From JAFAHS01 sp046728175 (GTDB lineage: Bacteria > Desulfobacterota > Binatia > Binatales > Binataceae): DNA of 12,299 bases. The stretch is from contig JBKPEA010000112.1 of NCBI GenBank assembly GCA_046728175.1, forward strand, positions 1 through 12,299, read 5' to 3'. Under the pieces are notes generated by a model. The model searched no databases, was not told where the DNA came from, and saw only the letters and a program-made list of their open reading frames with translations. Positions 1 to 6,616 of the stretch are shown one piece after another (position 1 is the stretch's first letter; every line of letters begins with the position of its first letter). The translations under genes and the position numbers were made by a program.

Positions 1-222
1 CTTGATAACAGATACGAGCTTGTTCAGCTGCTTGTTGATTTGCTCCAGCACCTGCTCGTCACCGCTGGTGACGAGCACGATTCGCGAGACGGTGGGATCG
101 AGCGGATCCTCGTTGACCGTCAGCGATTCAATGTTGAAGCCACGGCTCGAAAACAGCCCCGCGACGCGCGCAAGCACGCCGAATTCATTCTCAACCAGGA
201 CAGATATCGTGTGACTTGGCAT
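1..222 (-). CDS. ilvN: Acetolactate synthase small (regulatory) subunit, 3' end cut by window edge
   Basis: This is the regulatory subunit of acetolactate synthase (acetohydroxyacid synthase), which activates the catalytic subunit and gives valine feedback control in isoleucine/valine/leucine synthesis. Seventy-four codons are visible. They begin MPSHTISVLVENEFGVLARV and continue through GLFSSRGFNIESLTV and DPTVSRIVLVTSGDE, the typical N-terminal ACT domain of IlvN/IlvH, then run off the window in a helix ending near LNKLVSVIK. The ATG at 222 is the only possible start, because an in-frame TGA lies upstream with no ATG, GTG or TTG between; its ribosome-binding site is weak. The gene lies 43 bp after the DUF465 gene. 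No ilvB large-subunit gene lies upstream, although ilvB usually precedes ilvN. Identification is firm; the C-terminal part cannot be seen. Confidence 0.95.
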   Translation of the reverse strand, partial: MPSHTISVLVENEFGVLARVAGLFSSRGFNIESLTVNEDPLDPTVSRIVLVTSGDEQVLEQINKQLNKLVSVIK

Positions 223-265
223 GCGGAAGGCGCGCGCGTACCCATCGGCCGACTCTCACGCTGAA

Positions 266-511
266 TTATTTTGCGGCGCCCGCAAACGACCGGCCCTGAT
301 AACGTTCGAGGATGACCATCATCCGGTCCTTTGAGGCCAGCTTCAGTTTGTGGATACGCTTCTCCTCCATCTCCTCTTCGAGAGTCAGATAATGCTTGCT
401 GCGGTATTCTAAAAGTTTGTTTTTGAGCTGCAGATGTTCCTCGTACACCGCCCTAAGCTCGTCGTCATGGTTCAGATGCTGCTGGATAAGTTTTTCCTCT
501 CTGCGCTCCAT
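266..511 (-). CDS. Small DUF465/YdcH-like coiled-coil protein
   Basis: This 81-residue, highly charged protein resembles the DUF465 (YdcH) family, whose biochemical role is not known. The family look is seen in MERREEKLIQQHLNHDDELR, followed by a helical stretch with YEEHLQLKNKLLEY and a second helix with YLTLEEEMEEKRIHKLKLASKDRM. That gives two amphipathic helices likely to form a helical hairpin or coiled coil. No signal peptide or membrane segment is present, so it should be cytoplasmic. The ATG at 511 has a GGAGGG sequence just upstream (about 3-4 nt spacing) and gives the usual family N-terminus. It overlaps the 3' end of tsaB by 40 nt, which suggests translational coupling. The family call is by eye and fairly confident; function is unassigned. 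Confidence 0.8.
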   Translation of the reverse strand: MERREEKLIQQHLNHDDELRAVYEEHLQLKNKLLEYRSKHYLTLEEEMEEKRIHKLKLASKDRMMVILERYQGRSFAGAAK

Positions 512-1281
512 AGGCCCTCCGATACCCTAGGCTGACCGGACGCGGCGATGGCGTCCGGGGATCGAACATAAAGCGGCTCGAGGGAATCGAGCGAATCGCT
601 CCTCCCCGCGGCGATACTCGCGGCGCCCAGCGCCGCAATGTAACGTCCGCGCGATTCCAGGGCACCAGGCCCCAGAACCGTCACCTCGATGCCCCGCTTT
701 TTCGCAAGGGCCGCCGCATCCTTTGCTGTATAGTCGCCGGCGAGAATCGCATTCTGACGGAGAGGTGAGGTCACTCGCACCAGCGGCATAACCACATCCT
801 GCGATATCTTCTCTAACCCATCCGCCACAATTTCGTAAAGAGCCGCGTAAACCTCCCCCTTGCGGGCATCCAGCAAGGCGCAGACCTGCAACCCCGGACG
901 GGCCGTGGGCGCGTCCAGCGCGCCGGCCGCCAGCGCGTCGAGGCTCGCGACCCCGATGATTTTGGCTCCTGATGCGAACGCCAGACCCTTGGCGTAGCTG
1001 AGGCCAATTCTGAGCCCGGTAAACGAACCCGGGCCGATTCCGACCGCGATAGCGGTTAGGTCGGACGCACGCAGCTCGGCGCGCTCAAGCAATTGCGCTA
1101 CGGCCTGCGGCAACGCGGCGCCGTGCGACGTCACGGCCCGCGCGGTTTCACCGGCCAGTCGCCCCGCGACCACCAGCGCGATGCTGGCGATGGGTGACCC
1201 CGTATCTAGGCCCAGGACTGTGCCTGCGACGCCGGCGTGCGCGAGCAGAAGATCAGCCCTGCACAATGTGCGAGATGTCAT
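472..1281 (-). CDS. tsaB: tRNA threonylcarbamoyladenosine biosynthesis protein TsaB
   Basis: TsaB (formerly YeaZ) is the ASKHA-fold partner of TsaD and TsaE in making the universal t6A37 modification of ANN-decoding tRNAs in the cytoplasm. The sequence shows the N-terminal strand TVLGLDTGSPIASIAL (about residues 21-36), the hallmark GIGPGSFTGLRIGLSYAKGL (81-100), and LDARKGEVYAALY further on. The ORF is 269 codons against 231 in E. coli. About 20 extra residues lie before the usual family start. About 30 lie after the usual LEPLYVRSPDA end, and that tail overlaps the DUF465 gene. The ATG at 1281 lies inside rseP (29-nt overlap) and has no clear ribosome-binding site. A start at the TTG of codon 6 or nearer the conserved strand is possible, so the 5' end is uncertain. 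The identity is firm. Confidence 0.92.
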   Translation of the reverse strand: MTSRTLCRADLLLAHAGVAGTVLGLDTGSPIASIALVVAGRLAGETARAVTSHGAALPQAVAQLLERAELRASDLTAIAVGIGPGSFTGLRIGLSYAKGLAFASGAKIIGVASLDALAAGALDAPTARPGLQVCALLDARKGEVYAALYEIVADGLEKISQDVVMPLVRVTSPLRQNAILAGDYTAKDAAALAKKRGIEVTVLGPGALESRGRYIAALGAASIAAGRSDSLDSLEPLYVRSPDAIAASGQPRVSEGLWSAERKNLSSSI

Positions 1282-2665
1282 TGAAGATCAAAAACGCGAA
1301 CAGGGCCACGATTAGAAACAGCCCGACCTGAAGCGCGATTTCGCGATGCCGCATAGCCAGCGGTTTCCCGCGCACACCTTCATAGGCAAAAAATGCCAGG
1401 TGTCCGCCGTCTAAAAGTGGTACCGGCAGCAAATTGACCAGTCCAAGCTCCAGGCTGAGCATTACCGTGAACATGGCGACGCTGAACAGGCCGTGGCGGG
1501 CTTCCTGGCCAGCCAGCCGCACGATCGCGATCGGTCCCCCTACCGAGTCACGGAGCGGAACCGTGCCGCTGACGATCATCGCAATGCCGACCACCATCTG
1601 GCCGGTCAAAGACACGCTGCTCAGGACCGCGTGGTAGGCCGCCGCGACGGGGTTGAGTCGGCGCGTAGTTTCACGCGGCGTCACTCCGATGATCCATTCA
1701 TTCACCGAGGTTCCATAGGGGGTCTTAACGTCCTGCCGCTTCGCCGTCACCGTCAGGTTCATGCGGCCCTGCGCGTGGCCCGCGGGACGCTCGATTTGGA
1801 GATTGAGGGGGGCGCCTTTACTCGCCTTGACGGCGTCGGAGAACTCTTCCCAGGAAGAGATCGCTTTGTTGTCAATCACGATGATCTTGTCGCCCGACTT
1901 CAACCCCGCCTGGACCGCGGGCATCCCGGGCGTCAGCTCGTCGATGACCGGCAAGGGAGTAGGTACGCCATACATGAACACCAGAGTTAGCAGGACCGGC
2001 GCAAACAACATGTTCGCGACGGGACCGGCCAGCACGATCGCGAAACGCTTCCACAGCGGTTGACTCGGGAATGCGCGGGCACGAAACGCGGCGAGCAACT
2101 CCTCCGGCGGATTCTGCTGGAGCGATACCCGTGCCCGGCGAGCGGAGTTCATCATGCGAATGCGATTCAAGAGAATGAGTTCTTCCGCTCTCAGCGGACG
2201 GGAAAACCACGCCTCAGGCGCCCCCGGTCGCGAGGCCAGAGATTCCAGTAATCCGTCCAGGCCATAATCGGTGCCCCGATCGTCGTCCGCATCGCGCGCC
2301 GGTTTGTCAATCGCGGCCCTGCCGGCCGCGTCTGGCGCGGCGGACGCGGTATCCGCCGTCAACGCGGTTTGGCCGGTCACCTGGGCAAGGTCGCGTCCGA
2401 TTTCAACCAGAAAGGTGTGAAGCTCGTCTGACTTCGGTTCATCACCGATCTCTTCGCCAAGCATCCTTACGTATCCACCCGCCGGAGTCGCGCCGATCAC
2501 GTACTCGGTCTCACCGCGGCGGATGCCAGCAATTCGGGGCGGATAACCAATCGAGAACCGCAGCACCCGAACTCCGAGCCGCTTAGCCACCAGGAAGTGG
2601 CCTGCCTCGTGGACGATGATCAACAGGCCGAGAATGAAGATGGCGGAAATAATCGATGTCAGCAT
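1253..2665 (-). CDS. rseP: RseP/RasP-type site-2 intramembrane zinc metalloprotease with a large insert
   Basis: This is an inner-membrane site-2 protease that cleaves transmembrane substrates such as anti-sigma factors or signal-peptide remnants. The ATG at 2665 is preferred: GGGAG lies about 5 nt upstream, and the protein then begins MLTSIISAIFILGLLIIVHE. It has 470 residues: a first membrane segment with zinc ligands HEAGH (19-23), the GGYVRMLGEE loop (63-72), a second segment around AIVLAGPVANMLFAPVLL (209-226), one PDZ domain (about 235-330), and the C-terminal NLLPVPLLDGGH motif (411-422) with the third ligand Asp, followed by a last hydrophobic segment. E. coli RseP has about a dozen residues between the GGYV loop and the second segment and carries two PDZ domains; here roughly 125 residues (73-197) fill that gap. 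The gene follows cdsA by 52 bp with no dxr between. Confidence 0.93.
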   Translation of the reverse strand: MLTSIISAIFILGLLIIVHEAGHFLVAKRLGVRVLRFSIGYPPRIAGIRRGETEYVIGATPAGGYVRMLGEEIGDEPKSDELHTFLVEIGRDLAQVTGQTALTADTASAAPDAAGRAAIDKPARDADDDRGTDYGLDGLLESLASRPGAPEAWFSRPLRAEELILLNRIRMMNSARRARVSLQQNPPEELLAAFRARAFPSQPLWKRFAIVLAGPVANMLFAPVLLTLVFMYGVPTPLPVIDELTPGMPAVQAGLKSGDKIIVIDNKAISSWEEFSDAVKASKGAPLNLQIERPAGHAQGRMNLTVTAKRQDVKTPYGTSVNEWIIGVTPRETTRRLNPVAAAYHAVLSSVSLTGQMVVGIAMIVSGTVPLRDSVGGPIAIVRLAGQEARHGLFSVAMFTVMLSLELGLVNLLPVPLLDGGHLAFFAYEGVRGKPLAMRHREIALQVGLFLIVALFAFLIFNDISHIVQG

Positions 2666-2717
2666 TAATTCTCCCGAAGTGGCTGGAAACGGTGATGCGG
2701 CCCGCAAATCAGCCGCA

Positions 2718-3506
2718 TCACTTGAAACAATAATAGGAAAAGGCCGCCGCGAACACTAGGCTGCAAGTGCGGTCCAGCAATCCTCCATGTCCCGGAAAAA
2801 TCCGGCCGGAATCCTTTACTCCGGCCACCCGCTTGAACGCGGATCCGGCCAAATCGCCCAGCTGCGCCAGCACCCCGATGATTCCGGAAAACGCCGCGGT
2901 CGCGGGCAGTGACCAGTGCGGCATCGCCCACCGACGCAGAATTAGAGCGGCGCCAATCGATGCGATCAATCCGGCGATGGAGCCTTCGATGGTCTTGTTG
3001 GGACTGACCCGCGAAGCGAGCTTGTGGGCGCCGAACGCGCCGCCCCCGAAGTATGCACCGGTGTCGCTAGCGATGACGACCAGCAGCATCATGATGATCG
3101 CGGCGATCCCGCCACCCAGATTGCGAAGCAGCGCAAAATAGGGGAACAGAACTCCCACCCACAGCGCTCCGGCTATTTCCAGGGGCGCACCCTTGGGCGT
3201 GTTCTCGGCACCCGAAATCCCGACTCGAACCACCAGCGCGAACATCAACGCGGTTACCGCCGCCGGTAGCACCCACAACCCGCCGTCACCCGCGGCCAGC
3301 ATTGCCAGCAGCGGCACAACCCCAAGTCCGGCCAACACCAGAAGCGAAATCAGCCCGCTGGTCGCAGTCATCGACACGACTTCGTACAGGCCCCATCCGC
3401 CCAGCAGCGCGATGAATACCGAGAATCCGGCGCTCGACAGAAAAATGATCGCTGCCAGCACCACTGGGAGGGCGACCGCTGCGGTCCACAGCCTAGCGCG
3501 CAGCAC
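2718..3506 (-). CDS. cdsA: Phosphatidate cytidylyltransferase (CDP-diglyceride synthase)
   Basis: CdsA converts phosphatidic acid and CTP to CDP-diacylglycerol, the precursor of membrane phospholipids, in the inner membrane. The GTG at 3506 is chosen because GGAG lies 5 nt upstream and the protein then starts like the family (VLRARLWTAAVALPVVLAA); it has 262 residues and many hydrophobic segments. The conserved ASDTGAYFGGG...HKLASRVSPNKTIEGS stretch is present, as is the C-terminal CDS signature GSAFKRVAGVKDSG followed by FPGHGGLLDRTCS. In that signature the last Asp of the usual DR-x-D is replaced by Cys248 (codon 2763-2765). The rest matches, so this is a substitution and not a frameshift. 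An in-frame extension to an upstream start near 3581 is open but looks non-conserved. Family call is firm; activity deserves checking. Confidence 0.92.
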   Translation of the reverse strand: MLRARLWTAAVALPVVLAAIIFLSSAGFSVFIALLGGWGLYEVVSMTATSGLISLLVLAGLGVVPLLAMLAAGDGGLWVLPAAVTALMFALVVRVGISGAENTPKGAPLEIAGALWVGVLFPYFALLRNLGGGIAAIIMMLLVVIASDTGAYFGGGAFGAHKLASRVSPNKTIEGSIAGLIASIGAALILRRWAMPHWSLPATAAFSGIIGVLAQLGDLAGSAFKRVAGVKDSGRIFPGHGGLLDRTCSLVFAAAFSYYCFK

Positions 3507-3534
3507 CGATGCTCCGTGGTTTCGGTAGTGCGGT

Positions 3535-3555
3535 CCCTTTCCTGGTTGGAAAGAG
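3535..3555 (-). other. Hairpin upstream of the cdsA start
   Basis: On the transcribed strand CTCTTTCC and GGAAAGGG can pair (8 bp with one G-U) around the 5-nt loop AACCA, about 28 nt before the chosen cdsA GTG. There is no following T-run, so it does not look like a terminator. It sits in the 185-bp gap between uppS and cdsA (3507-3691), in which I see no gene. A role in translation or mRNA stability is conjecture. Confidence 0.3.
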
Positions 3556-3691
3556 GCAGGGTGGGACGCCGCTCTCAGCACCCATTTTCTCGCGCGCGGT
3601 GAGGGATTGCCCTGCCGGCGGGGCAGCGACTTCCGTCACACATCATCGCAGCCCGGTACGGATTCGGAGGCAGCTGGGTACGGCGCGAACA

Positions 3692-4450
3692 TCAACCCGG
3701 GCTCAGCGTGCCGAAGCGGCGGTCGCGCATCTGATAGGCGGCCAGCGCGCTCAACAGTTCGCGCTCGCGGAAATCGGGCCACAGCGTGTCGGTGAAATAG
3801 AGCTCCGTGTAGGCAACCTGAAACAGGAAGAAATTCGAGACCCGCAGTTCACCCGAGGTGCGGATCAACAAATCCGGATCGGGCATGCCACCCGTGGTGA
3901 GCGCGCGCGCGAATACTCCCTCGTCGATCTGGTCAGGATTCAATTCGCCGGCAGCCGTCGCCTGCGCGATTTTGCGCGTCGCGTTGATAACGTCCTGCCG
4001 GCCCCCATAGGAGAGGGCGAGCGCGACCGTCATGGCGCCGTTGTCCTGCGTCGCCACCACGGTCTCCGCCAGCACCTGCCGAAGCCGCACCGGCAGCCGC
4101 TCGGTATCTCCCAGGGCCAAAATGCGGATCCCCCGCTTCATCAGACGCTTGGTCTCGGTGACCAGGTAACGATGGAACAGCTGCATCAGGAAATTCACTT
4201 CGCTGGAAGGGCGCTGCCAGTTTTCTGCTGAAAACGCGAACAACGTCAGGTATGGGATCCCCAGCTCGCGCGCCGCCTCGACCACCGCGCGTACCGAATC
4301 CTTGCCGCGGCGATGGCCTTCGTTGCGACCCAACCCGCGCCGCCGCGCCCATCTGCCGTTGCCGTCCATTACGATTGCGACGTGCCGCGGAAGGCGTGAG
4401 GGGTCGAGCGAGAGCTCGGGAAAATCGTTAAGTGGGAGAGTGATGGCCAC
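3692..4450 (-). CDS. uppS: Undecaprenyl diphosphate synthase (cis-prenyltransferase)
   Basis: This cytoplasmic cis-prenyltransferase adds isopentenyl diphosphate units to farnesyl diphosphate, making the C55 lipid carrier precursor for peptidoglycan and other envelope glycans. The 252 residues compare with 253 in E. coli. Visible motifs are HVAIVMDGNGRWARRRG with the catalytic Asp at about residue 29, FSAENWQRPSSEV, and the C-terminal RTSGELRVSNFFLFQ followed by YTELYFTDTLWPDF. The start is a GTG at 4450 with no obvious Shine-Dalgarno sequence; the next in-frame Met is the one inside the catalytic motif, so no better start exists. It lies 47 bp after frr and before cdsA, in the usual order of this cluster. 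Confidence 0.95.
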   Translation of the reverse strand: MAITLPLNDFPELSLDPSRLPRHVAIVMDGNGRWARRRGLGRNEGHRRGKDSVRAVVEAARELGIPYLTLFAFSAENWQRPSSEVNFLMQLFHRYLVTETKRLMKRGIRILALGDTERLPVRLRQVLAETVVATQDNGAMTVALALSYGGRQDVINATRKIAQATAAGELNPDQIDEGVFARALTTGGMPDPDLLIRTSGELRVSNFFLFQVAYTELYFTDTLWPDFRERELLSALAAYQMRDRRFGTLSPG

Positions 4451-4463
4451 TTGGCTAAAATCG

Positions 4464-4497
4464 GCGGCCGGGGAGTTGGCGGCAAAACGCCGGCCGC
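4464..4497 (-). other. Inverted repeat directly after the frr stop
   Basis: An 8-bp perfect inverted repeat (GCGGCCGG at 4464-4471, CCGGCCGC at 4490-4497) begins immediately after the frr stop codon on the transcribed strand. After the second arm comes CGATTTTAG, a short T tract. It could be a weak terminator or attenuator, or a structure hiding the uppS translation start, since uppS has no evident ribosome-binding site. It is seen in the sequence; function is a guess. Confidence 0.35.
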
Positions 4498-5055
4498 TCA
4501 GACCTCCATAATCTCGGCTTCCTTGCCCGCCAGCACTTTGTCGATCCTCTCGGTGAACTCGCTCGTGAATTGTTGAATCCGGGCTTCCGCGCTGCGCATC
4601 TCGTCGTCGGTAGCCTGCTTTTCCTTGTGCAAATCTTTCACCATGTCGTTCGCGTCGCGGCGGTGATTGCGGACGCTGACCCGGAATTCCTCCGCGATCT
4701 TGCGCACGTGCTTCACCAGCTCCTTGCGGCGCTCCTCGGTCAGCTCCGGAATCGCGATGCGGATCAGCTTGCCATCGCTCATGGGGTTGAGGCCCAGATC
4801 CGAGATCTGAATGGCCTTTTCGATATCGTGGAGCGAAGACTTGTCGTAAGGGGTGATCACCAGCAGCCGCACCTCGGGCGCGGCCAGCCCAGCCAGCTGA
4901 CGCAGCGGGGTCTTGGCCCCGTAGTAATTGACCGGCAGATTCTCGATTAGGGCAGTGGAGGCGCGCCCGGTGCGCACCCGGGCAAGCTCGTGCCTGAAAG
5001 CCTCGACTGCTTTCTCCATCTCCTTGCGTGCCATCTCGATGACTTCGTCGGTCAT
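4498..5055 (-). CDS. frr: Ribosome recycling factor
   Basis: RRF splits post-termination ribosomes together with EF-G, freeing them for a new round of translation. The 185 residues match the family length exactly (E. coli 185). Recognisable parts are the N-terminal helix with ARVRTGRAS, the VNYYGAKTPLRQLAGLAAPE domain II region, ITPYDKSSLHDIEKAI, DGKLIRIAIPELTEERRKEL, and the final three-helix-bundle helices with VRNHRRDANDM. The ATG at 5055 overlaps the pyrH stop in an ATGA, so translation is probably coupled to pyrH; a separate ribosome-binding site is weak. The pyrH-frr order is the usual one. Confidence 0.97.
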   Translation of the reverse strand: MTDEVIEMARKEMEKAVEAFRHELARVRTGRASTALIENLPVNYYGAKTPLRQLAGLAAPEVRLLVITPYDKSSLHDIEKAIQISDLGLNPMSDGKLIRIAIPELTEERRKELVKHVRKIAEEFRVSVRNHRRDANDMVKDLHKEKQATDDEMRSAEARIQQFTSEFTERIDKVLAGKEAEIMEV

Positions 5056-5807
5056 GAGGCTGCGCTGTCCACCCGGGTGCCGATGGTCTCTCCGATCACA
5101 GCTCTCCTTATATTACCCGGTTTGCGCAAATTGAAAACGATGATGGGAAGCTGATTGTCCATGCACATCGAGATAGCGGTCGAATCCATCACCTTCAGGT
5201 TCTTTTGCAAAACCTCGATGTAAGTCAGGCGGTCAAACTTCTGTGCGCTGGGATCCTTCATCGGGTCGCGGTCATAGACCCCGTCGACGTAATGGCTGGC
5301 CTTCAGAATGACTTCCGCACCGATTTCCAGCGCGCGCAGGCTCGCCGCGCTGTCGGTCGTAAAGTAGGGATTGCCGGTTCCGGCCGCGAAGATAACCACC
5401 CGGCCTTTCTCCAGATGCCGCACCGCCCGGCGGCGGATGTAAGGCTCGCACATCGCCTGCATCGCGACCGCCGATAATACTCGGGTGCTCACGCCGGCAT
5501 GCTCGAGCGCGTTCTGCAGGGCGAGTGCGTTAATTACGGTGGCGAGCATGCCCATCTGGTCCGCGGTCGAACGATCCATCCCGCGCCGCTCGTACTCGCT
5601 GCCACGGATCAAGTTGCCAGCGCCGATCACGATCGCGAGCTCGACGCCCAGCGCGCTGATCTCCTTGATCTCGAGGGCGATGGTGGCCAGCGCGTCGAGG
5701 TCAACGCCGCTCTTCTGGTTGGCAGGGGCGAGCGCTTCGCCTGAGAGCTTCAGCAGGACTCGATTGAAGCGGGGTTTCCTTCCGGGAACGCTCTCGACCA
5801 TCGCCAT
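5052..5807 (-). CDS. pyrH: UMP kinase
   Basis: PyrH phosphorylates UMP to UDP with ATP in pyrimidine nucleotide synthesis; bacterial UMP kinases are hexameric and usually controlled by GTP and UTP. The ATG at 5807 is chosen because AGAGG lies 5 nt upstream; an ATG at 5849 in the same frame has only an AGG touching it. The resulting 251 residues compare with 241 in E. coli. Motifs include RVLLKLSGEALA, the IVIGAGNLIRG loop (E. coli has GGGN here), DQMGMLATVINALALQNAL, VIFAAGTGNPYFTTDSAASL, VDGVYDRDPMKDPSA and KVMDSTAISMCMDNQLPI. The gene overlaps frr by 4 nt and follows tsf by 96 bp. Confidence 0.96.
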   Translation of the reverse strand: MAMVESVPGRKPRFNRVLLKLSGEALAPANQKSGVDLDALATIALEIKEISALGVELAIVIGAGNLIRGSEYERRGMDRSTADQMGMLATVINALALQNALEHAGVSTRVLSAVAMQAMCEPYIRRRAVRHLEKGRVVIFAAGTGNPYFTTDSAASLRALEIGAEVILKASHYVDGVYDRDPMKDPSAQKFDRLTYIEVLQKNLKVMDSTAISMCMDNQLPIIVFNLRKPGNIRRAVIGETIGTRVDSAAS

Positions 5808-5854
5808 GGTTTCCTCTCGGGCGCCTCCGTACTCAGTCCCCTTCAGCATCCTGC

Positions 5855-5864
5855 AGAAATTTCT
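5855..5864. other. 10-bp perfect palindrome in the tsf-pyrH spacer
   Basis: AGAAATTTCT is its own reverse complement. It is AT-rich in a GC-rich setting and lies 34 bp centre to centre from a second palindrome at 5888-5899. Seen directly; no known site is recognised. Confidence 0.3.
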
Positions 5865-5887
5865 TACACGATGCCGAATCCGTGTCT

Positions 5888-5899
5888 GCTAATATTAGC
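5888..5899. other. 12-bp perfect palindrome just after the tsf stop
   Basis: GCTAATATTAGC is a perfect palindrome starting about 4 nt after the tsf stop on the transcribed strand. It is AT-rich inside GC-rich DNA. It has no T-run and no usable -35 at 16-18 bp spacing, so neither terminator nor promoter is supported; an operator is possible. Confidence 0.3.
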
Positions 5900-5903
5900 C
5901 GGC

Positions 5904-6515
5904 CTAGGCTGCGCCCTTCTGGTCGATACCTTCGCCCAACTGAAAGCGCGAGAAGCGCCGCACGTCGAGCTTTTCACCAATTTTCGCGGTGTACTCGCCG
6001 ATCAGATCGGTGATGGTCCGATTCGGGTCGCGCACCCAACTCTGTTCCAGCAGACAGACTTCCTTGTAGAACTTGTCCAGTTTGCCGTCGACGATCTTGC
6101 CGATCACGTTCGCGGGCTTGCCCGCCGACTGCTGGGCGTAGATCTGGCGCTCCTGCTCGATAATCTCCGGGGCCAGCTCCTCGCGGCGTATGCAGCGCGG
6201 GTTGGTCGCTGCAATCTGCATGGCGATTTCCTTCACCAGGGTCTGGAAATCCGGGCCCTTGGCAGCAAAGTCGGTCTCGCAATTCACTTCGACCAGCACC
6301 CCCAGTTTTCCGCCCGCATGAATGTAGGAACCAACCGTGCCTTCAGAGGCGATGCGGCTGAAGCGCTTGGCCGCCGAGGCGATTCCCTTCTCGCGCAGCC
6401 AGAGGGCGGCTTTTTCGAGGTCTCCGCCGCTCTCGGCCAGCGCCTTCTTGCAATCCATCACCCCCGCACCGGTCTTCTCGCGCAGATCCTTAACCACTTT
6501 CGCGTCTATTTCCAT
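5904..6515 (-). CDS. tsf: Translation elongation factor Ts (short form)
   Basis: EF-Ts is the nucleotide exchange factor that recharges EF-Tu from GDP to GTP. The ATG at 6515 gives the family start (MEIDAKVVKDLREKTGAGVM); an upstream in-frame ATG at 6554 would add 13 non-conserved residues. The protein has 203 residues, well below the 283 of E. coli and near the short Thermus type, so part of the dimerisation/coiled-coil region is reduced. It keeps the UBA-like N-terminal domain, the KKALAESGGDLEKAALWLREK signature region, the EF-Tu contact motif in VEVNCETDFAAKGPDF (E. coli TDF region), and a C-terminal half with VIGKIVDGKLDKFYKEVCLL. The ribosome-binding site is weak. rpsB lies 101 bp upstream, the usual partner. 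Confidence 0.96.
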   Translation of the reverse strand: MEIDAKVVKDLREKTGAGVMDCKKALAESGGDLEKAALWLREKGIASAAKRFSRIASEGTVGSYIHAGGKLGVLVEVNCETDFAAKGPDFQTLVKEIAMQIAATNPRCIRREELAPEIIEQERQIYAQQSAGKPANVIGKIVDGKLDKFYKEVCLLEQSWVRDPNRTITDLIGEYTAKIGEKLDVRRFSRFQLGEGIDQKGAA

Positions 6516-6616
6516 CGTGAGAATATCCAACCAGATCGTCGCATTTTCCCGCATCCGTCCGGGCGCGGATCCGGAGCAGGGGGCCGGGTGCAGAGAATCA
6601 TGATGCGCCGCGCGAA

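Noticed and set aside
2666..2707. Upstream ATG-like extension of RseP by 14 residues
   Set aside because: The internal ATG at 2665 has a good ribosome-binding site and gives the family N-terminus; the extension has neither.
3509..4231. 240-codon plus-strand frame opposite uppS
   Set aside because: It is antisense to an unmistakable uppS, with no motif or ribosome-binding site.
6516..6616. Small inverted repeats (such as ATCCG/CGGAT) in the rpsB-tsf gap as an attenuator
   Set aside because: Stems of 5 bp with no T-run are expected by chance in GC-rich DNA.
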